Shown here piece by piece: positions 8,059-17,976 of a DNA stretch of 44,424 nucleotides. The notes beneath the pieces were generated by a model. It worked only from the letters and a program-made list of their open reading frames with translations, did no database searches and was not told where the DNA came from. Position numbers and translations under genes: made by a program. Positions within the stretch are counted from its first letter, which is position 1. Each line of letters starts with the position of its first letter. The stretch is from CAYGZC01 sp964354225 (lineage in GTDB: Bacteria; Bacteroidota; Ignavibacteria; UBA10030; SZUA-254): contig CAYGZC010000209.1 of the NCBI GenBank assembly GCA_964354225.1, positions 1 to 44,424 on the forward strand, written 5' to 3'.

Positions 8059-9072
8059 CTATATTATTAATATCATTACTCCGGTTATTAGTAAATTCAA
8101 AATCGTAATTGGCAACATAAACTTCCACCCAAGATTCATCAATTGATCGTAGCGGAATCGTGGTATCGTCCACCGGATGACGATAAAGAACGCAACAAGA
8201 ATTATAGTTTTAGCCAAGAAGCCGAGCACCTGGATAATACTTATCCAAAAATCCGATAGACCCAGCGAGTAGATAAACGGGACTTGCCAGCCACCAAGAA
8301 AAAGTGTAGTAATGAGTGCGCTTGATACAAATGTATTTGCATATTCAGCAAGATAAAACATTGCGAACTTCATTCCGCTGTACTCTGTATGATAACCGGC
8401 AACAAGCTCCGGCTCGGCTTCCGGTAAATCGAATGGCAGCCGGTTCGTTTCAGCAAATGCAGCAACAACAAACGTTATGAACCCAATCGGTTGGAGGATG
8501 ATGTTCCATCTCCACCCTGCTTGTGCCTCAACAATCTTATCAAGCTGTAAACTGCCGGCAATCATGATGACACCGATGATCGAAAGCCCCATCGAAAGCT
8601 CGTAGCTTATCATTTGTGCACATGAACGAATTCCACCGAGAAGCGGATATTTACTATTTGATGACCAGCCGCTCAATGTCAAACCATAAACACCAAGAGA
8701 TGTAAGTGCTAAGATGTACAATATGCCGATATTGACATTGGCGATTTGAAGCTTGATGTCATATCCGAATAAATTTATTCTGTTTCCAAATGGAATTACC
8801 GCAAATGTAGTCATTGCAACACCGATGGATATAATTGGTGCAAGATCATGAATAAAACGATTTGCTTTTGTAGGAACGATATCCTCTTTAAAAACAAGCT
8901 TCATTACATCGGCAATCGGTTGAAGCAAACCCTGCCAGCCAACTCGATTCGGACCGATGCGGTTTTGGATTCCAGCTGAAAGGCGGCGTTCTAATAAAAC
9001 TACGTATGCAACAATGCCGAGCATGACTCCCATTACGGCAATAATTTTAATGACTGTGATGATTATTTCCAT
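8059..9072 (-). CDS. nuoH: NADH-quinone oxidoreductase subunit H
   Basis: A 337-aa integral membrane subunit of complex I with about eight TM helices; it lines the quinone-binding cavity and the first proton route. Family signatures seen are ERRLSAGIQNRIGPNRVGWQ near the N-terminus, GWSSNSKYPLLGGIRSCAQM, the acidic loop ETNRLPFDLPEAEPELVAGY, and the C-terminal RWTIPRFRYDQLMNLGWK. All are intact and the length is typical. It begins 1 bp after the nuoG stop codon, so the two genes are tightly coupled. Confidence 0.97.
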   Translation of the reverse strand: MEIIITVIKIIAVMGVMLGIVAYVVLLERRLSAGIQNRIGPNRVGWQGLLQPIADVMKLVFKEDIVPTKANRFIHDLAPIISIGVAMTTFAVIPFGNRINLFGYDIKLQIANVNIGILYILALTSLGVYGLTLSGWSSNSKYPLLGGIRSCAQMISYELSMGLSIIGVIMIAGSLQLDKIVEAQAGWRWNIILQPIGFITFVVAAFAETNRLPFDLPEAEPELVAGYHTEYSGMKFAMFYLAEYANTFVSSALITTLFLGGWQVPFIYSLGLSDFWISIIQVLGFLAKTIILVAFFIVIRWTIPRFRYDQLMNLGWKFMLPITILNLLITGVMILII

Positions 9073-9073
9073 A

Positions 9074-10756
9074 TCAGTTCTTCACTGTTGTTGTTTCTTT
9101 TTTCTTAGAGAGCATCGCCCCATTAGCACCGACTTTCAAGAATGTCAATCCCTTGAATGAAGGTATCGTGCAAATGATCTCGTTGAATACATCTTCGCAT
9201 ATATTGTACTTCCATTTCGCGCCCATAACTGCGGCAAGGCTATTGATGATCCGCCACGAGGCACGAGTATCACGTTTTGGTCCTTTGGTCCAACGATCAT
9301 TATGCGCTCCGAATTTATCTAACCGACTCAGTGACATACCATCCAATATCCGATCATGTTCAAGTGTGGCTATCGCAGGTCGGTTTCGTTGAACGCGTCC
9401 CTGGAAGTTCGTAAACGTTCCGTGCTTTTCTGCATAGGCAGAACTTGCAAGAACAACGTCAGCAAGTTTTGTTGTTTCATTTTCATTTGATGCATGAACG
9501 ACAAGAAAATCCAGCTTCACGAGCGCATCCGCAATATTCGGATCAGCCGCTATATCGTCATCGAGAACGTATAATGCTTTAATTTTACCTGCTTTTATTT
9601 CGTTGATGATTGGTGTAAATCCGAATACATCACTTTCGGGTCTCACACCAACTTCCCGCGCACCGATGGCATTTGGTGTTTTATCTTCCCTGATTAGAAG
9701 ATCATCCTGATTACCAGCTTTAGTGTGAAGCACGAAATCTATCCGTTTCACACCAAGGAGCTGCATTAATTTTGCAAAGAGATAATTATCTTCATTCGTC
9801 GAATATGCTGAACCGAGGGCGGCTATGTCATTTTTCTTAAACGATTTCAGCTCGAATGCAACTTTCGCAATCGCCTCGTCCCAACCAACATCAATGAGCA
9901 TGCCCTCCTTCCGTATCATCGGAGAATTAATACGATTTGCAGTATTGACAAACTTAAAAGTATTTAGTCTGCCATTATCGCACATCCAGTAATCGTTGAC
10001 ATGAGAATTAAATCGTGGCGTTAATCGGAGGATTTCATTGTTACGTACCCACATCTTCATATTACAGCCGCGTGAACAACCGATGCAGATTGTGTCGGTG
10101 GATGACATATCCCAGACACGAGCTTTAAATCGGAAATCTCTGCTTGTGAGAGCACCAACGGGACAAAGCTCGATGACATTCATGGAATATGGATTATCAA
10201 GCTGCACGCCGGGGAAGGTTGTCAACTCCACGTGATCGCCTCGTTGAGCGAATGTTAATTGGGGTTTCTTAGCAATCTCATCACAAAATCTTACACAGCG
10301 CGAGCACATGATGCAACGCTCAGTATCAAGCATAACATTCGGACCCAGCTCTACGCGTTTCGGCTTGCGAATTTTTTCAAACTCGAACCGGCTTTCACCT
10401 ACACTGTATTTGTAAGCATAATCCTGAAGCTTGCACTCGCCTGCTTCATCACAGATCGGACAATCGAGCGGATGATTGATAAGAATGAATTCGAGTACGG
10501 CATTCCGGGCTTTAATTACTCGATCCGAGTTTGTACGCACAATCATCCCTTCTGCTACTTGTGTTGCACAAGCAATCACGAGTTTTGGCATCTTCTCTAT
10601 TTCCACTAAACATACCCGGCAATTACCGGACACGCTCAATATCGGATGCCAGCAGAAATGCGGAATGTGTATCTTGTTCTCTCTTGCCGCTTGAATGATC
10701 GTGAGGTTGCTTTCTACTTCGTACTGTTTTTCGTCTATTGTTATTTTAACTTTCAA
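9074..10756 (-). CDS. nuoG: NADH-quinone oxidoreductase subunit G (short form)
   Basis: A 560-aa complex I subunit of the peripheral arm. Visible cluster ligands are: 2Fe-2S N1b at C35, C46, C49 and C63; N5 at H95, C99, C102 and C108; N4 CIMCSRCVRFC (148-158) with ELCPVG (C198); and the extra N7 set C224, C227, C231 and C259. After this the molybdopterin-oxidoreductase-like domain is cut short compared with the ~900-aa E. coli protein, as in many shorter bacterial forms. The 3-prime part lacks any obvious frameshift. The gene follows the aminotransferase after 21 bp. Neither nuoE nor nuoF is adjacent. Confidence 0.94.
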   Translation of the reverse strand: MKVKITIDEKQYEVESNLTIIQAARENKIHIPHFCWHPILSVSGNCRVCLVEIEKMPKLVIACATQVAEGMIVRTNSDRVIKARNAVLEFILINHPLDCPICDEAGECKLQDYAYKYSVGESRFEFEKIRKPKRVELGPNVMLDTERCIMCSRCVRFCDEIAKKPQLTFAQRGDHVELTTFPGVQLDNPYSMNVIELCPVGALTSRDFRFKARVWDMSSTDTICIGCSRGCNMKMWVRNNEILRLTPRFNSHVNDYWMCDNGRLNTFKFVNTANRINSPMIRKEGMLIDVGWDEAIAKVAFELKSFKKNDIAALGSAYSTNEDNYLFAKLMQLLGVKRIDFVLHTKAGNQDDLLIREDKTPNAIGAREVGVRPESDVFGFTPIINEIKAGKIKALYVLDDDIAADPNIADALVKLDFLVVHASNENETTKLADVVLASSAYAEKHGTFTNFQGRVQRNRPAIATLEHDRILDGMSLSRLDKFGAHNDRWTKGPKRDTRASWRIINSLAAVMGAKWKYNICEDVFNEIICTIPSFKGLTFLKVGANGAMLSKKKETTTVKN

Positions 10757-10777
10757 TTTACTTTATCCTTATCAACA

Positions 10778-12226
10778 TCATACATGTGAATACTGGTAGG
10801 ATTGCTTCAATCGTTTCACATAGTTCAGGTGAAAACTTTTTAGCTTTTCAACGAATTCTATAATTTCATCCATCGGTGGTAAAAATGTGGTTCGAAAATG
10901 CAGTGTCCCGGGAAACTGACCGAAACCGGAACCGGGTACGACACATATCCCTGTTTCTTCCAGCAACATCATGCAATAATCACTATCTCTCTTCGCTTCG
11001 TATCTTTCACGCTCATCAGGTGACATCACTTTCAAATCCAAGTTCGGATCTTCCGACAATTCAAACTTTACAAACGCATACATTGCACCCTGTGGAGTCT
11101 CTAACGACATTCCTGGAATTTGATTTATCTTCACGCCAAGGATTTCAGCTTTAGTTTTTAATTCATTCATAATTCCGTCACGCTCTCTCGCATATTTCTC
11201 ATAACTTTCATCGCCGGGTTGCGGTGGTGCAACCATGAGATAAACAGCAATCTGTCCAACAGCATTGGCACACAAGCTGATAGATTGAAGTTTTACCAAT
11301 TCAGCCATAACATCTGGTGGAATGTTTCTAAACTCAGTGTAACCGCCACGATGACCGCATTCACCTAAAAATCCTTTTGATACAGAATGAAAACTAAATA
11401 GCGATACTTCATTCTCATTTAAATCATTCATCACCTTTGCAAAGGAATAGAATTTCACTTTCTGATCGTACACATTTTCCTGGTACACTTCATCTGCCAT
11501 GATGGAAAGCTTGTGTTTCTTAGCAAATCCGATAATCATTTTGATGTTTTCGTACGATAAGACCGTACCAGTCGGATTCCCCGGATTGATGACAGCGATT
11601 GCAACAGGATTGATTCCTTCAACTTTTGCTTTGGTAATACTCTCGTTTAGAATTTGCTCATCGAGCTGCCAGTGACCAGTTTCATCGATGTAATATCCAA
11701 TTTGTTTTCCACCATACAACTTTATCGAAGCACTATAAAGTGGATATTGTGGAATGGGAATCATGAATCCATCATTGGGACTTTTCAATAGAGCTATTAA
11801 CGCAGCTTGTACTCCCTTACTTGCGCCATCAGTCAGGATAATATTATCTTTATTAGTCGGAATTCCATCGCGCTCGTGAATAAAATCTGCTACAGCTTGT
11901 TTGATAAAAGGAATACCTGCACTCTGTGTGTATGCTCCTGTTCCATGAGGATGTTTCTGGAGAATTGATTTTGCTTTCTCAACAATATCCTTTGGATAGA
12001 GATTGGTGACTTCAGGTTTGTTCATCAATTCCGGGTACTCAATCAAACTGAGCATTTGTCGGATGTAGGTAAGCGGTTTCTGCTTCAATGCTTGCGGATT
12101 ACCGATGTTGCAATAGATAATCTTTTTACCCTGCTCTTCAAGCTGCTGTGCCCGGATGACTATCGGTCCACGCACTGCGTATTCAGCTTCTAATAGATTT
12201 GGATTTAACGATTGTTTGGTGATCAT
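10778..12226 (-). CDS. class I aminotransferase, alanine aminotransferase type
   Basis: A 482-aa PLP enzyme of fold type I. The start region YCNIGNPQALKQKPLTYIRQ and the PLP-lysine segment SFHSVSKGFLGECGHRGGY match the eukaryote-like alanine aminotransferase group (SVSKG Lys, ECGxRGGY). NPGNPTGT and the Asp in MADEVYQENVY are the usual cofactor contacts. Predicted reaction: L-alanine plus 2-oxoglutarate to pyruvate plus glutamate, in the cytoplasm. Length fits this subgroup. It lies upstream of nuoG in the same direction (21 bp), which suggests co-transcription, although a functional link to complex I is not obvious. Confidence 0.9.
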   Translation of the reverse strand: MITKQSLNPNLLEAEYAVRGPIVIRAQQLEEQGKKIIYCNIGNPQALKQKPLTYIRQMLSLIEYPELMNKPEVTNLYPKDIVEKAKSILQKHPHGTGAYTQSAGIPFIKQAVADFIHERDGIPTNKDNIILTDGASKGVQAALIALLKSPNDGFMIPIPQYPLYSASIKLYGGKQIGYYIDETGHWQLDEQILNESITKAKVEGINPVAIAVINPGNPTGTVLSYENIKMIIGFAKKHKLSIMADEVYQENVYDQKVKFYSFAKVMNDLNENEVSLFSFHSVSKGFLGECGHRGGYTEFRNIPPDVMAELVKLQSISLCANAVGQIAVYLMVAPPQPGDESYEKYARERDGIMNELKTKAEILGVKINQIPGMSLETPQGAMYAFVKFELSEDPNLDLKVMSPDERERYEAKRDSDYCMMLLEETGICVVPGSGFGQFPGTLHFRTTFLPPMDEIIEFVEKLKSFHLNYVKRLKQSYQYSHV

Positions 12227-12255
12227 ATAATTTTATTTTGCGATCCTTTTCACTA

Positions 12256-12293
12256 AATCCCTCTCCCGGATTGGGAAAAAGAATTTAGGGATT
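12256..12293. repeat. intergenic hairpin between M16 and aminotransferase genes
   Basis: Arms AATCCCT (12256-12262) and AGGGATT (12287-12293), with a small inner TCCC/GGGA stem. The AAATCCCCTCTC-type wording resembles the hairpin at 25201-25237, so this may be another member of a dispersed repeat rather than a terminator. Confidence 0.5.
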
Positions 12294-12297
12294 ATGA

Positions 12298-13593
12298 TCA
12301 ATGACTGGCTCCGTTCTTCGATTTAAAAATTACAGTGGAGAAATTATCCATCTTAAAAATATTATTCGCTACTTCCTGAATCATATCCTGCCCGACTGCA
12401 TTGATGCTCTTCAACACTTCGTCGAGTGTGAGGTATTCACCGAAATAAAGCTCGCCGCTTCCCAATCTCATCATTCGATTCGACATATTTTCTAATCCTA
12501 ACATCATGTTTCCTTTCATCTGGGCTTTTGTTCTCTCAAGCTCGGCTTTACCTACCGGCTTCATCTTCAATTTATCCAGTTCTTTGTGTATCAACTCGAT
12601 GGAATGGTCAATATTATTATTATCAGTTCCAACATAGACACCAAAACTTCCGGTATCACTCAGAAGATTCGCAAACGAATACACTGCGTAGGCGAATCCG
12701 TACTTTTCACGAATGTTCTGGAATAGACGGCAACTCATACCGTCACCGAGTAATGTATTCAAAATGAGTAGAGGATACCGCATCCGACTTTTCACACTGT
12801 ACCCAAGTGTACCCATGCAAACATATGCCTGGTTAATTGGTTTTTCAACAACTTCCTTATTCGAATGAACGCGACGGGGTCCCTGCACCCGCTTGGAGAC
12901 TGTTCGTTCCTGACCATTCGAATTGAAAAACTTCGTTACAAGCGAAACCAACTCCTCATGTTTCAGGTTGCCAGCCGCGGCAACAACCATCTCCTTTGGA
13001 GTGAAGTGGTGTTGGATATGCAAGAATAAATCATCTCTGGAAAACTTTTTAATATTTTCGGCATTCCCTATTATGGGAAAACCAAGCGGATGTTTGAAAT
13101 AAACGTTCTGGTCTAAATGATCATGTATGATCTCGTCTGGATCGTCCTCGATGTTCTTTAATTCTTCAAGGACAACTAACTTTTCCTTCTCGATCTCTTT
13201 GATCTCTAATCGCGGATGCTGGATAAGGTCGGAGATAACATCTATTGCCGTTTGGAGATGCTCATCTAAGATGCGGGCATAGAAACATGTATGTTCTTTT
13301 GTTGTGAAGGCATTTAGGTAACCACCAACCGACTCAAGACTTCGTGCGATTTGTTGGTTGCTAAACCGCTCAGTCCCCTTGAACACCATATGTTCGATGA
13401 AGTGCGTAATGCCATTGTTCTTCTCATCTTCATCGCGCGAGCCGACGTTGATCCAAACACCAACCGAGACAGAACGCAAATACGGAATCTCTTCCGTTAC
13501 GATCCGTATGCCGTTTGGCAGTACAGTTTTGTGGTAATTCAGGTTGAGCGATGAATGCGATTTTGCAATAACGCTCGTCGAGGATTTATGCAT
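12298..13593 (-). CDS. M16 processing peptidase (PMP-beta/YmxG-like)
   Basis: A 431-aa zinc peptidase of family M16B. The motif H64-F-I-E67-H68 lies in GITHFIEHMVFKGTERFS, with downstream acidic residues in VVLEELKNIEDDPDEI; this resembles the mitochondrial processing peptidase beta subunit and bacterial YmxG. The glycine-rich loop region (TDNNNIDHSIE, NIREKYGFAYAVYSF) is also typical. There is no signal peptide, so it is probably cytoplasmic, unlike the two secreted M16 proteins at 4.6-7.4 kb. It is the most upstream gene of this minus-strand run; 267 bp of AT-rich sequence lie before it. Confidence 0.92.
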   Translation of the reverse strand: MHKSSTSVIAKSHSSLNLNYHKTVLPNGIRIVTEEIPYLRSVSVGVWINVGSRDEDEKNNGITHFIEHMVFKGTERFSNQQIARSLESVGGYLNAFTTKEHTCFYARILDEHLQTAIDVISDLIQHPRLEIKEIEKEKLVVLEELKNIEDDPDEIIHDHLDQNVYFKHPLGFPIIGNAENIKKFSRDDLFLHIQHHFTPKEMVVAAAGNLKHEELVSLVTKFFNSNGQERTVSKRVQGPRRVHSNKEVVEKPINQAYVCMGTLGYSVKSRMRYPLLILNTLLGDGMSCRLFQNIREKYGFAYAVYSFANLLSDTGSFGVYVGTDNNNIDHSIELIHKELDKLKMKPVGKAELERTKAQMKGNMMLGLENMSNRMMRLGSGELYFGEYLTLDEVLKSINAVGQDMIQEVANNIFKMDNFSTVIFKSKNGASH

Positions 13594-13860
13594 TATTGGG
13601 TTATTTGTATCGTTTTAAATTGCAAAAATATACCAATTTTGAAGGTGGGAATCAAATAAATTTAATCGTTTTCGCATTGACCTGTTGAATCAATGAGATA
13701 GTGGAATTTTGGAACGACATCAATAATTTATGAACAGAAATGTAAAATTAGTACCGAGTGAACGTCATTGCGATTCCACCTCCATCTTTAACGTAATCAC
13801 ATAATCTGACCACCAACTTCAAATATCTTCTGCTCCAAGAAAGGATCGGATGTGTGGTAT

Positions 13861-15174
13861 CTACTCGCTCGAAATCGAGATGCTGTACCCGCCGCTTCCC
13901 GAACTTCCGAATCTTGGGTTCACGATGTTGTTGTAGATTGAGCCGAAACTGTAACTCAACCCAATCGTAGCATAGTAGCTATAGTCCGATTCAAGTTCTG
14001 TCCTTTGTAGAAGGACATCTTCCTTGCTTGCTCCAGCTATGGGTAGCGATAGCTGATCACGCTGAAGGGAGTAACTGACGTACCATGTTACCGAAAGCCC
14101 TTCAATAATACGGATAGATGCTGAACCGTACACACCGGCGTTATATTTTTTTACATCATGGAAATAATGTGAACCATACATAGTAACGCTTGCAGACCCC
14201 CACGGTTCTTTCTGATCGAGCGTGATTGAAAGATTCTCGCTGAACAGGATTTGATCCGTCTTGTAATAGATAGTTGTGTCGTGGTAATTTGAATATGAGA
14301 TAGTAGGCTTGTATCCAATGCGGAGAACACGCCGTGTCGATTCATTGTAGGGATATATGTTGTACTCGATTCCAGGTGAAAGTCCCGTTGCGAAATCTAT
14401 ATTACTATATGTTGAGCTATATCCTGAACCGAACATACCCCATGACCAATTGTCATCGATGCTGAAGATAACTTTTCCGCTGATATTCTGAGATCGTGAG
14501 ACGCTATAATAATTTACATCATCAGATTTAATCTTGTTCCCATAATAGGTTCCGCTAAGTGTGAAGTTCAGCTTGAAATCCTTTGTCACGCGATTTGCTG
14601 AAAGAGACCAAAATACGTTTGTTGTTTTGTAGCTACGCTGTCCGTTTAACATCCCATTCAAACTTGTGCTGAAAAACCAGTTATCCCACTTGTCAACAAC
14701 CTTCTCCTTCGCTTCGGGTGTTGAGTGTGAAATCGAGAGCTGGTCCGCTATCGGTGTATGGGCGGCGTAACGTATCAATCCTAACTTCATCGTACCGGTA
14801 AGTCCGGTTCGTATGTTGTCCTTTGTGTCCGTTTTATTAGATTGGTAGATGAGGGTATCGTTGATGCCGGCGAAGTTTTCTTTCCCGATAAACGTTAGCG
14901 TGTATTCCGTGCCTCCGTTAGCTGACTTCTGCGATGTCACCAGGATATGAACTTGCGCATCAGCGGGATCGCGAACGTTGTTGACAAATGTCAACGTGCG
15001 TCGCGTGTAATCAAGATCGCAATCGTCGCAATCCAGATAGACGCGAATAGCTTTTTTCTGCATTTCGGTGGTTGTATCCTGTGATTCTTGTGCGTTTAAT
15101 GGCGTTGTAAAAAATACCGATATCGATACCACCGTTATGATGGTGAAAAACGTTGGGGCAAACCATTTATTCAT
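13861..15174 (-). CDS. predicted outer-membrane beta-barrel protein, unknown role
   Basis: 437 aa starting at ATG 15174, which has AAGGA seven to eight bases upstream; an in-frame ATG at 15315 would add 47 residues without signal features. A signal peptide ends near TTPLNAQ. Residues about 25-120 form a small soluble domain containing DCDDCD and TFVNNVRDP. It mentions nothing enzymatic. From about 150 on, alternating aromatic/polar strands (WYVSYSLQRDQ, YYATIGLSYSFGS) are typical of a transmembrane barrel, and the C-terminus ends in a serine/glycine-rich tail. I do not recognise a named family with certainty. It is probably an envelope protein and is transcribed alone. Confidence 0.75.
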   Translation of the reverse strand: MNKWFAPTFFTIITVVSISVFFTTPLNAQESQDTTTEMQKKAIRVYLDCDDCDLDYTRRTLTFVNNVRDPADAQVHILVTSQKSANGGTEYTLTFIGKENFAGINDTLIYQSNKTDTKDNIRTGLTGTMKLGLIRYAAHTPIADQLSISHSTPEAKEKVVDKWDNWFFSTSLNGMLNGQRSYKTTNVFWSLSANRVTKDFKLNFTLSGTYYGNKIKSDDVNYYSVSRSQNISGKVIFSIDDNWSWGMFGSGYSSTYSNIDFATGLSPGIEYNIYPYNESTRRVLRIGYKPTISYSNYHDTTIYYKTDQILFSENLSITLDQKEPWGSASVTMYGSHYFHDVKKYNAGVYGSASIRIIEGLSVTWYVSYSLQRDQLSLPIAGASKEDVLLQRTELESDYSYYATIGLSYSFGSIYNNIVNPRFGSSGSGGYSISISSE

Positions 15175-15440
15175 AATATATCCTTCTTTGATGACGAGTG
15201 GATAGATAGTGATCAAACTATTTTTATATAAAAACGACAATAGGGTAGTTGCAAAATCGATAGGCACACTACATTCTTGGCTTCCTAATTTAATATAAGA
15301 CGTGCAAAAAGTCAAAAGGTTGACAATATTTTTCTTCTTTTTTGATCATTTCAACTTCATCCTGAATGTTTATGGAGAGCAGACAAGCGGGATGACCTGA
15401 CTAACTCACCACCACAACAGAGAGAAATGAGCGTCAATTC

Positions 15441-17831
15441 TCACTTCTTATTTTTTACATATTTGTCTGCCCACTCAATCATCTCCGCTAACGTATGCAA
15501 CACTGATTCGCGTCCGGTATATCCGTGACTTTCATACGGTAACAGAACCAGCCGCGCGGTACCGCCATTACCTTTAATCGCCTGGAACAATCGTTCAGAT
15601 TGCATGGTGAACGTCCCCGGATTATTATCAGCATCTCCGTGAATCAAGAGTAGTGGCTCGTTGATATTGTTTGCATATGTGAATGGAGATAATTTCATAT
15701 ATGTTTCCGGCGCTTCCCAAAACGATCTTCTTTCACTTTGAAAACCGAAAGGTGTAAGCGTCCGGTTGTATGCACCACTCCGTGCAATTCCTGCCGCGAA
15801 ATCATCAGAGTGAGCAAGCAAATTGGCTGTCATAAAAGCGCCATAGCTGTGACCCATCACCAGCACACGATTCCTATCGATCACGCCCATCGAATCAAGC
15901 TTATCGATCGCTGCCCGGCCTGCACTTGTGATTTGTTCTACGAATGTTTCGTTCATCGTTTCAGGATCTCCTATGACAGGCATGGTTGCATCCATCAATA
16001 CGGCATATCCTTGCGTGAGGAAAAATAACGGCGTTGTTCCTCGAAAGAATGTAAACGAATTCGCCGACCCCCGCACCTGCCCCGCCGTCGACGGATCGGA
16101 ATACTCTAAAGGATATGCCCAGACAATAAGTGGTAGTTTCGTGCCCTGCACGTAACCTGGGGGAAGATAGAATGTCCCGGACAACGGAACTCCATCTTTC
16201 CGGTAATATTTTAAAATCTCTTTCTTCAACCCTGTCAGTTGTGGGGCAGGATCCTTGAAATCAGTGAGGACTTTGCGCGTTTTCGTTTTCAAATCTGTCA
16301 GAAAATAATTTGGCGGCTCATTTTTCGATTCATAACGTGTAATTATCTGCATCCGGTCAGATCCCATGAACGTTGCTAACCTTTCCAAGCTATTTTCTCC
16401 AGACTGAAAAAGATTTTCTTTCTTCAATGTCTTGAGATTGAACTTGTCAAATCTCGGTCGATCACCTTTCTCCGAAGCACCGTCTGCAGAAAGATAAATC
16501 CAATCTCCGTCCTGATGAAGAACGGTTGTTCCATCAGGTTTTGTTTTATAAATCGGATTACCCGGATCATTGTAAGCATCGTTTATGCTGAGATCAAAGA
16601 TTACGTTCCGGGATTTTTCCGGTTTGCTAAGATTCAGCAACGATGTAGTTGTCCATCTTCTGTCGCGGTCGAACTCGGTCAACAACACCTCATTTATTTT
16701 CGCTGTCCAGGCAATATCCGAAAATCTTTGCTGTATTTTCATCACTTCCATCGGTTCTGCGCTGAATGGTGCATCTAATCTCATCATCTTGTCGCGGAAC
16801 GGTACTTTCTTCATCGGATCGCCGCCGTCGAGTGCTTCAACCCATAACAACGATGCATCTTTTAATTGCTGCCACATTACATTTCTCGGCCCAAGGGGCT
16901 CCCCCTGCGTAGGGATGTCATCCGAAATCGGCAGGTCGGCAATTACTATTACAAGATTCCCTTGTTTATCCCAAACTTCTGTCATTCTCGTGAAATAGTA
17001 ATATGGTACACGATATGAAAACGGTCGTTTTAGTTTTTCAATAAGAATATATTTTTCGTTCGGCGAAAAATCTGCACCGGTGATCAATCCCGGCTCACCA
17101 ACTTTTTCGATGTTTCCGGTGGTTGCATCGACAATAGCCATTTGAGTTTGACCATAATAATCAAAAAGATTCTCATCATGCGGCGTTCGCAGCATATCCT
17201 GATACGTCATCACCTTCGCCACCTTACCCGATGTCTCGTCAACGTTGGGTCCTATCGGTACCTTCGGTGTTTTCGGTACTTCACCGATTCCTTCCGGAAT
17301 TATTTTCACCAGCAAATGATTATTATCGCTCATCCAGCTAACGGAAGAGCCAAGGATATCGTTCAATTTCAGATTTGGGATTGCTTTGGCTTCTCCCGTT
17401 TTTGCATCGGCAATCCAGAGTTCTGTTCCATCTTCCAGGTCATGTCGGAACGCAAGTTTCTTCCCGTCGTACGACCAAACCGGCTGAAGAATTCTTCCAT
17501 CCTGCGGCGCGGTAATTTTCACACGTTCGTCTTTTTCAATCCGGTACACTGTAAATCCGACCAATTGCGATAGCCTCTGCCGGTTCTTTAATGCCGGATC
17601 GATTCTTATACCGCCAAGTCGTAAAATTGGCTTGGCTAACAGTTCGACTGAGGGGTGTGGTTTATAATCAATCAACAACATCGCATCACTTTGCGGTGAT
17701 ACGGAAACAAATGGTGTCGGCGGCGCATCGATAATATCAACAACCTCCTTCGGCGGTAACTTATAAGGAGTCTGAGATGATACACCCGCCGAAATAAATA
17801 ATGTGAACAAAAAGATGAAATATGTTTTCAT
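15441..17831 (-). CDS. S9 family (prolyl oligopeptidase-type) secreted peptidase
   Basis: A 796-aa serine peptidase with a signal peptide (about 1-19). The N-terminal two thirds look like a beta-propeller built of WD-like segments (VWSYDGKKLAFRHD, SVSWMSDNNHLLVK). The C-terminal alpha/beta-hydrolase carries the triad: Ser at about 662 in GHSYGAF, Asp at about 735 in HGDADNNPG, and His at about 769 in ESHGYTGRE. This matches the S9 group often annotated as glutamyl or prolyl oligopeptidase in Bacteroidota-type genomes. It likely cuts peptides in the periplasm. The gene stands alone, with about 145 bp between it and the metallophosphoesterase upstream. Confidence 0.92.
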   Translation of the reverse strand: MKTYFIFLFTLFISAGVSSQTPYKLPPKEVVDIIDAPPTPFVSVSPQSDAMLLIDYKPHPSVELLAKPILRLGGIRIDPALKNRQRLSQLVGFTVYRIEKDERVKITAPQDGRILQPVWSYDGKKLAFRHDLEDGTELWIADAKTGEAKAIPNLKLNDILGSSVSWMSDNNHLLVKIIPEGIGEVPKTPKVPIGPNVDETSGKVAKVMTYQDMLRTPHDENLFDYYGQTQMAIVDATTGNIEKVGEPGLITGADFSPNEKYILIEKLKRPFSYRVPYYYFTRMTEVWDKQGNLVIVIADLPISDDIPTQGEPLGPRNVMWQQLKDASLLWVEALDGGDPMKKVPFRDKMMRLDAPFSAEPMEVMKIQQRFSDIAWTAKINEVLLTEFDRDRRWTTTSLLNLSKPEKSRNVIFDLSINDAYNDPGNPIYKTKPDGTTVLHQDGDWIYLSADGASEKGDRPRFDKFNLKTLKKENLFQSGENSLERLATFMGSDRMQIITRYESKNEPPNYFLTDLKTKTRKVLTDFKDPAPQLTGLKKEILKYYRKDGVPLSGTFYLPPGYVQGTKLPLIVWAYPLEYSDPSTAGQVRGSANSFTFFRGTTPLFFLTQGYAVLMDATMPVIGDPETMNETFVEQITSAGRAAIDKLDSMGVIDRNRVLVMGHSYGAFMTANLLAHSDDFAAGIARSGAYNRTLTPFGFQSERRSFWEAPETYMKLSPFTYANNINEPLLLIHGDADNNPGTFTMQSERLFQAIKGNGGTARLVLLPYESHGYTGRESVLHTLAEMIEWADKYVKNKK

Positions 17832-17976
17832 GGCAACTCCATTAAATTAAAGTGGTATGTTATTGTACTGAATGCTTTAGATAAATTCAAATTATGAGGA
17901 CTAAAATTCGAATCTTCAGACAGACTGATGATATGTATACAACTCATCCTTCACTGGAGACATTGTTAAATAATAT

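Noticed and set aside
9074..10756. Truncation or pseudogene status of nuoG
   Set aside because: Although shorter than the E. coli protein, all Fe-S ligands are present, the frame is intact, and the next gene follows by 1 bp.
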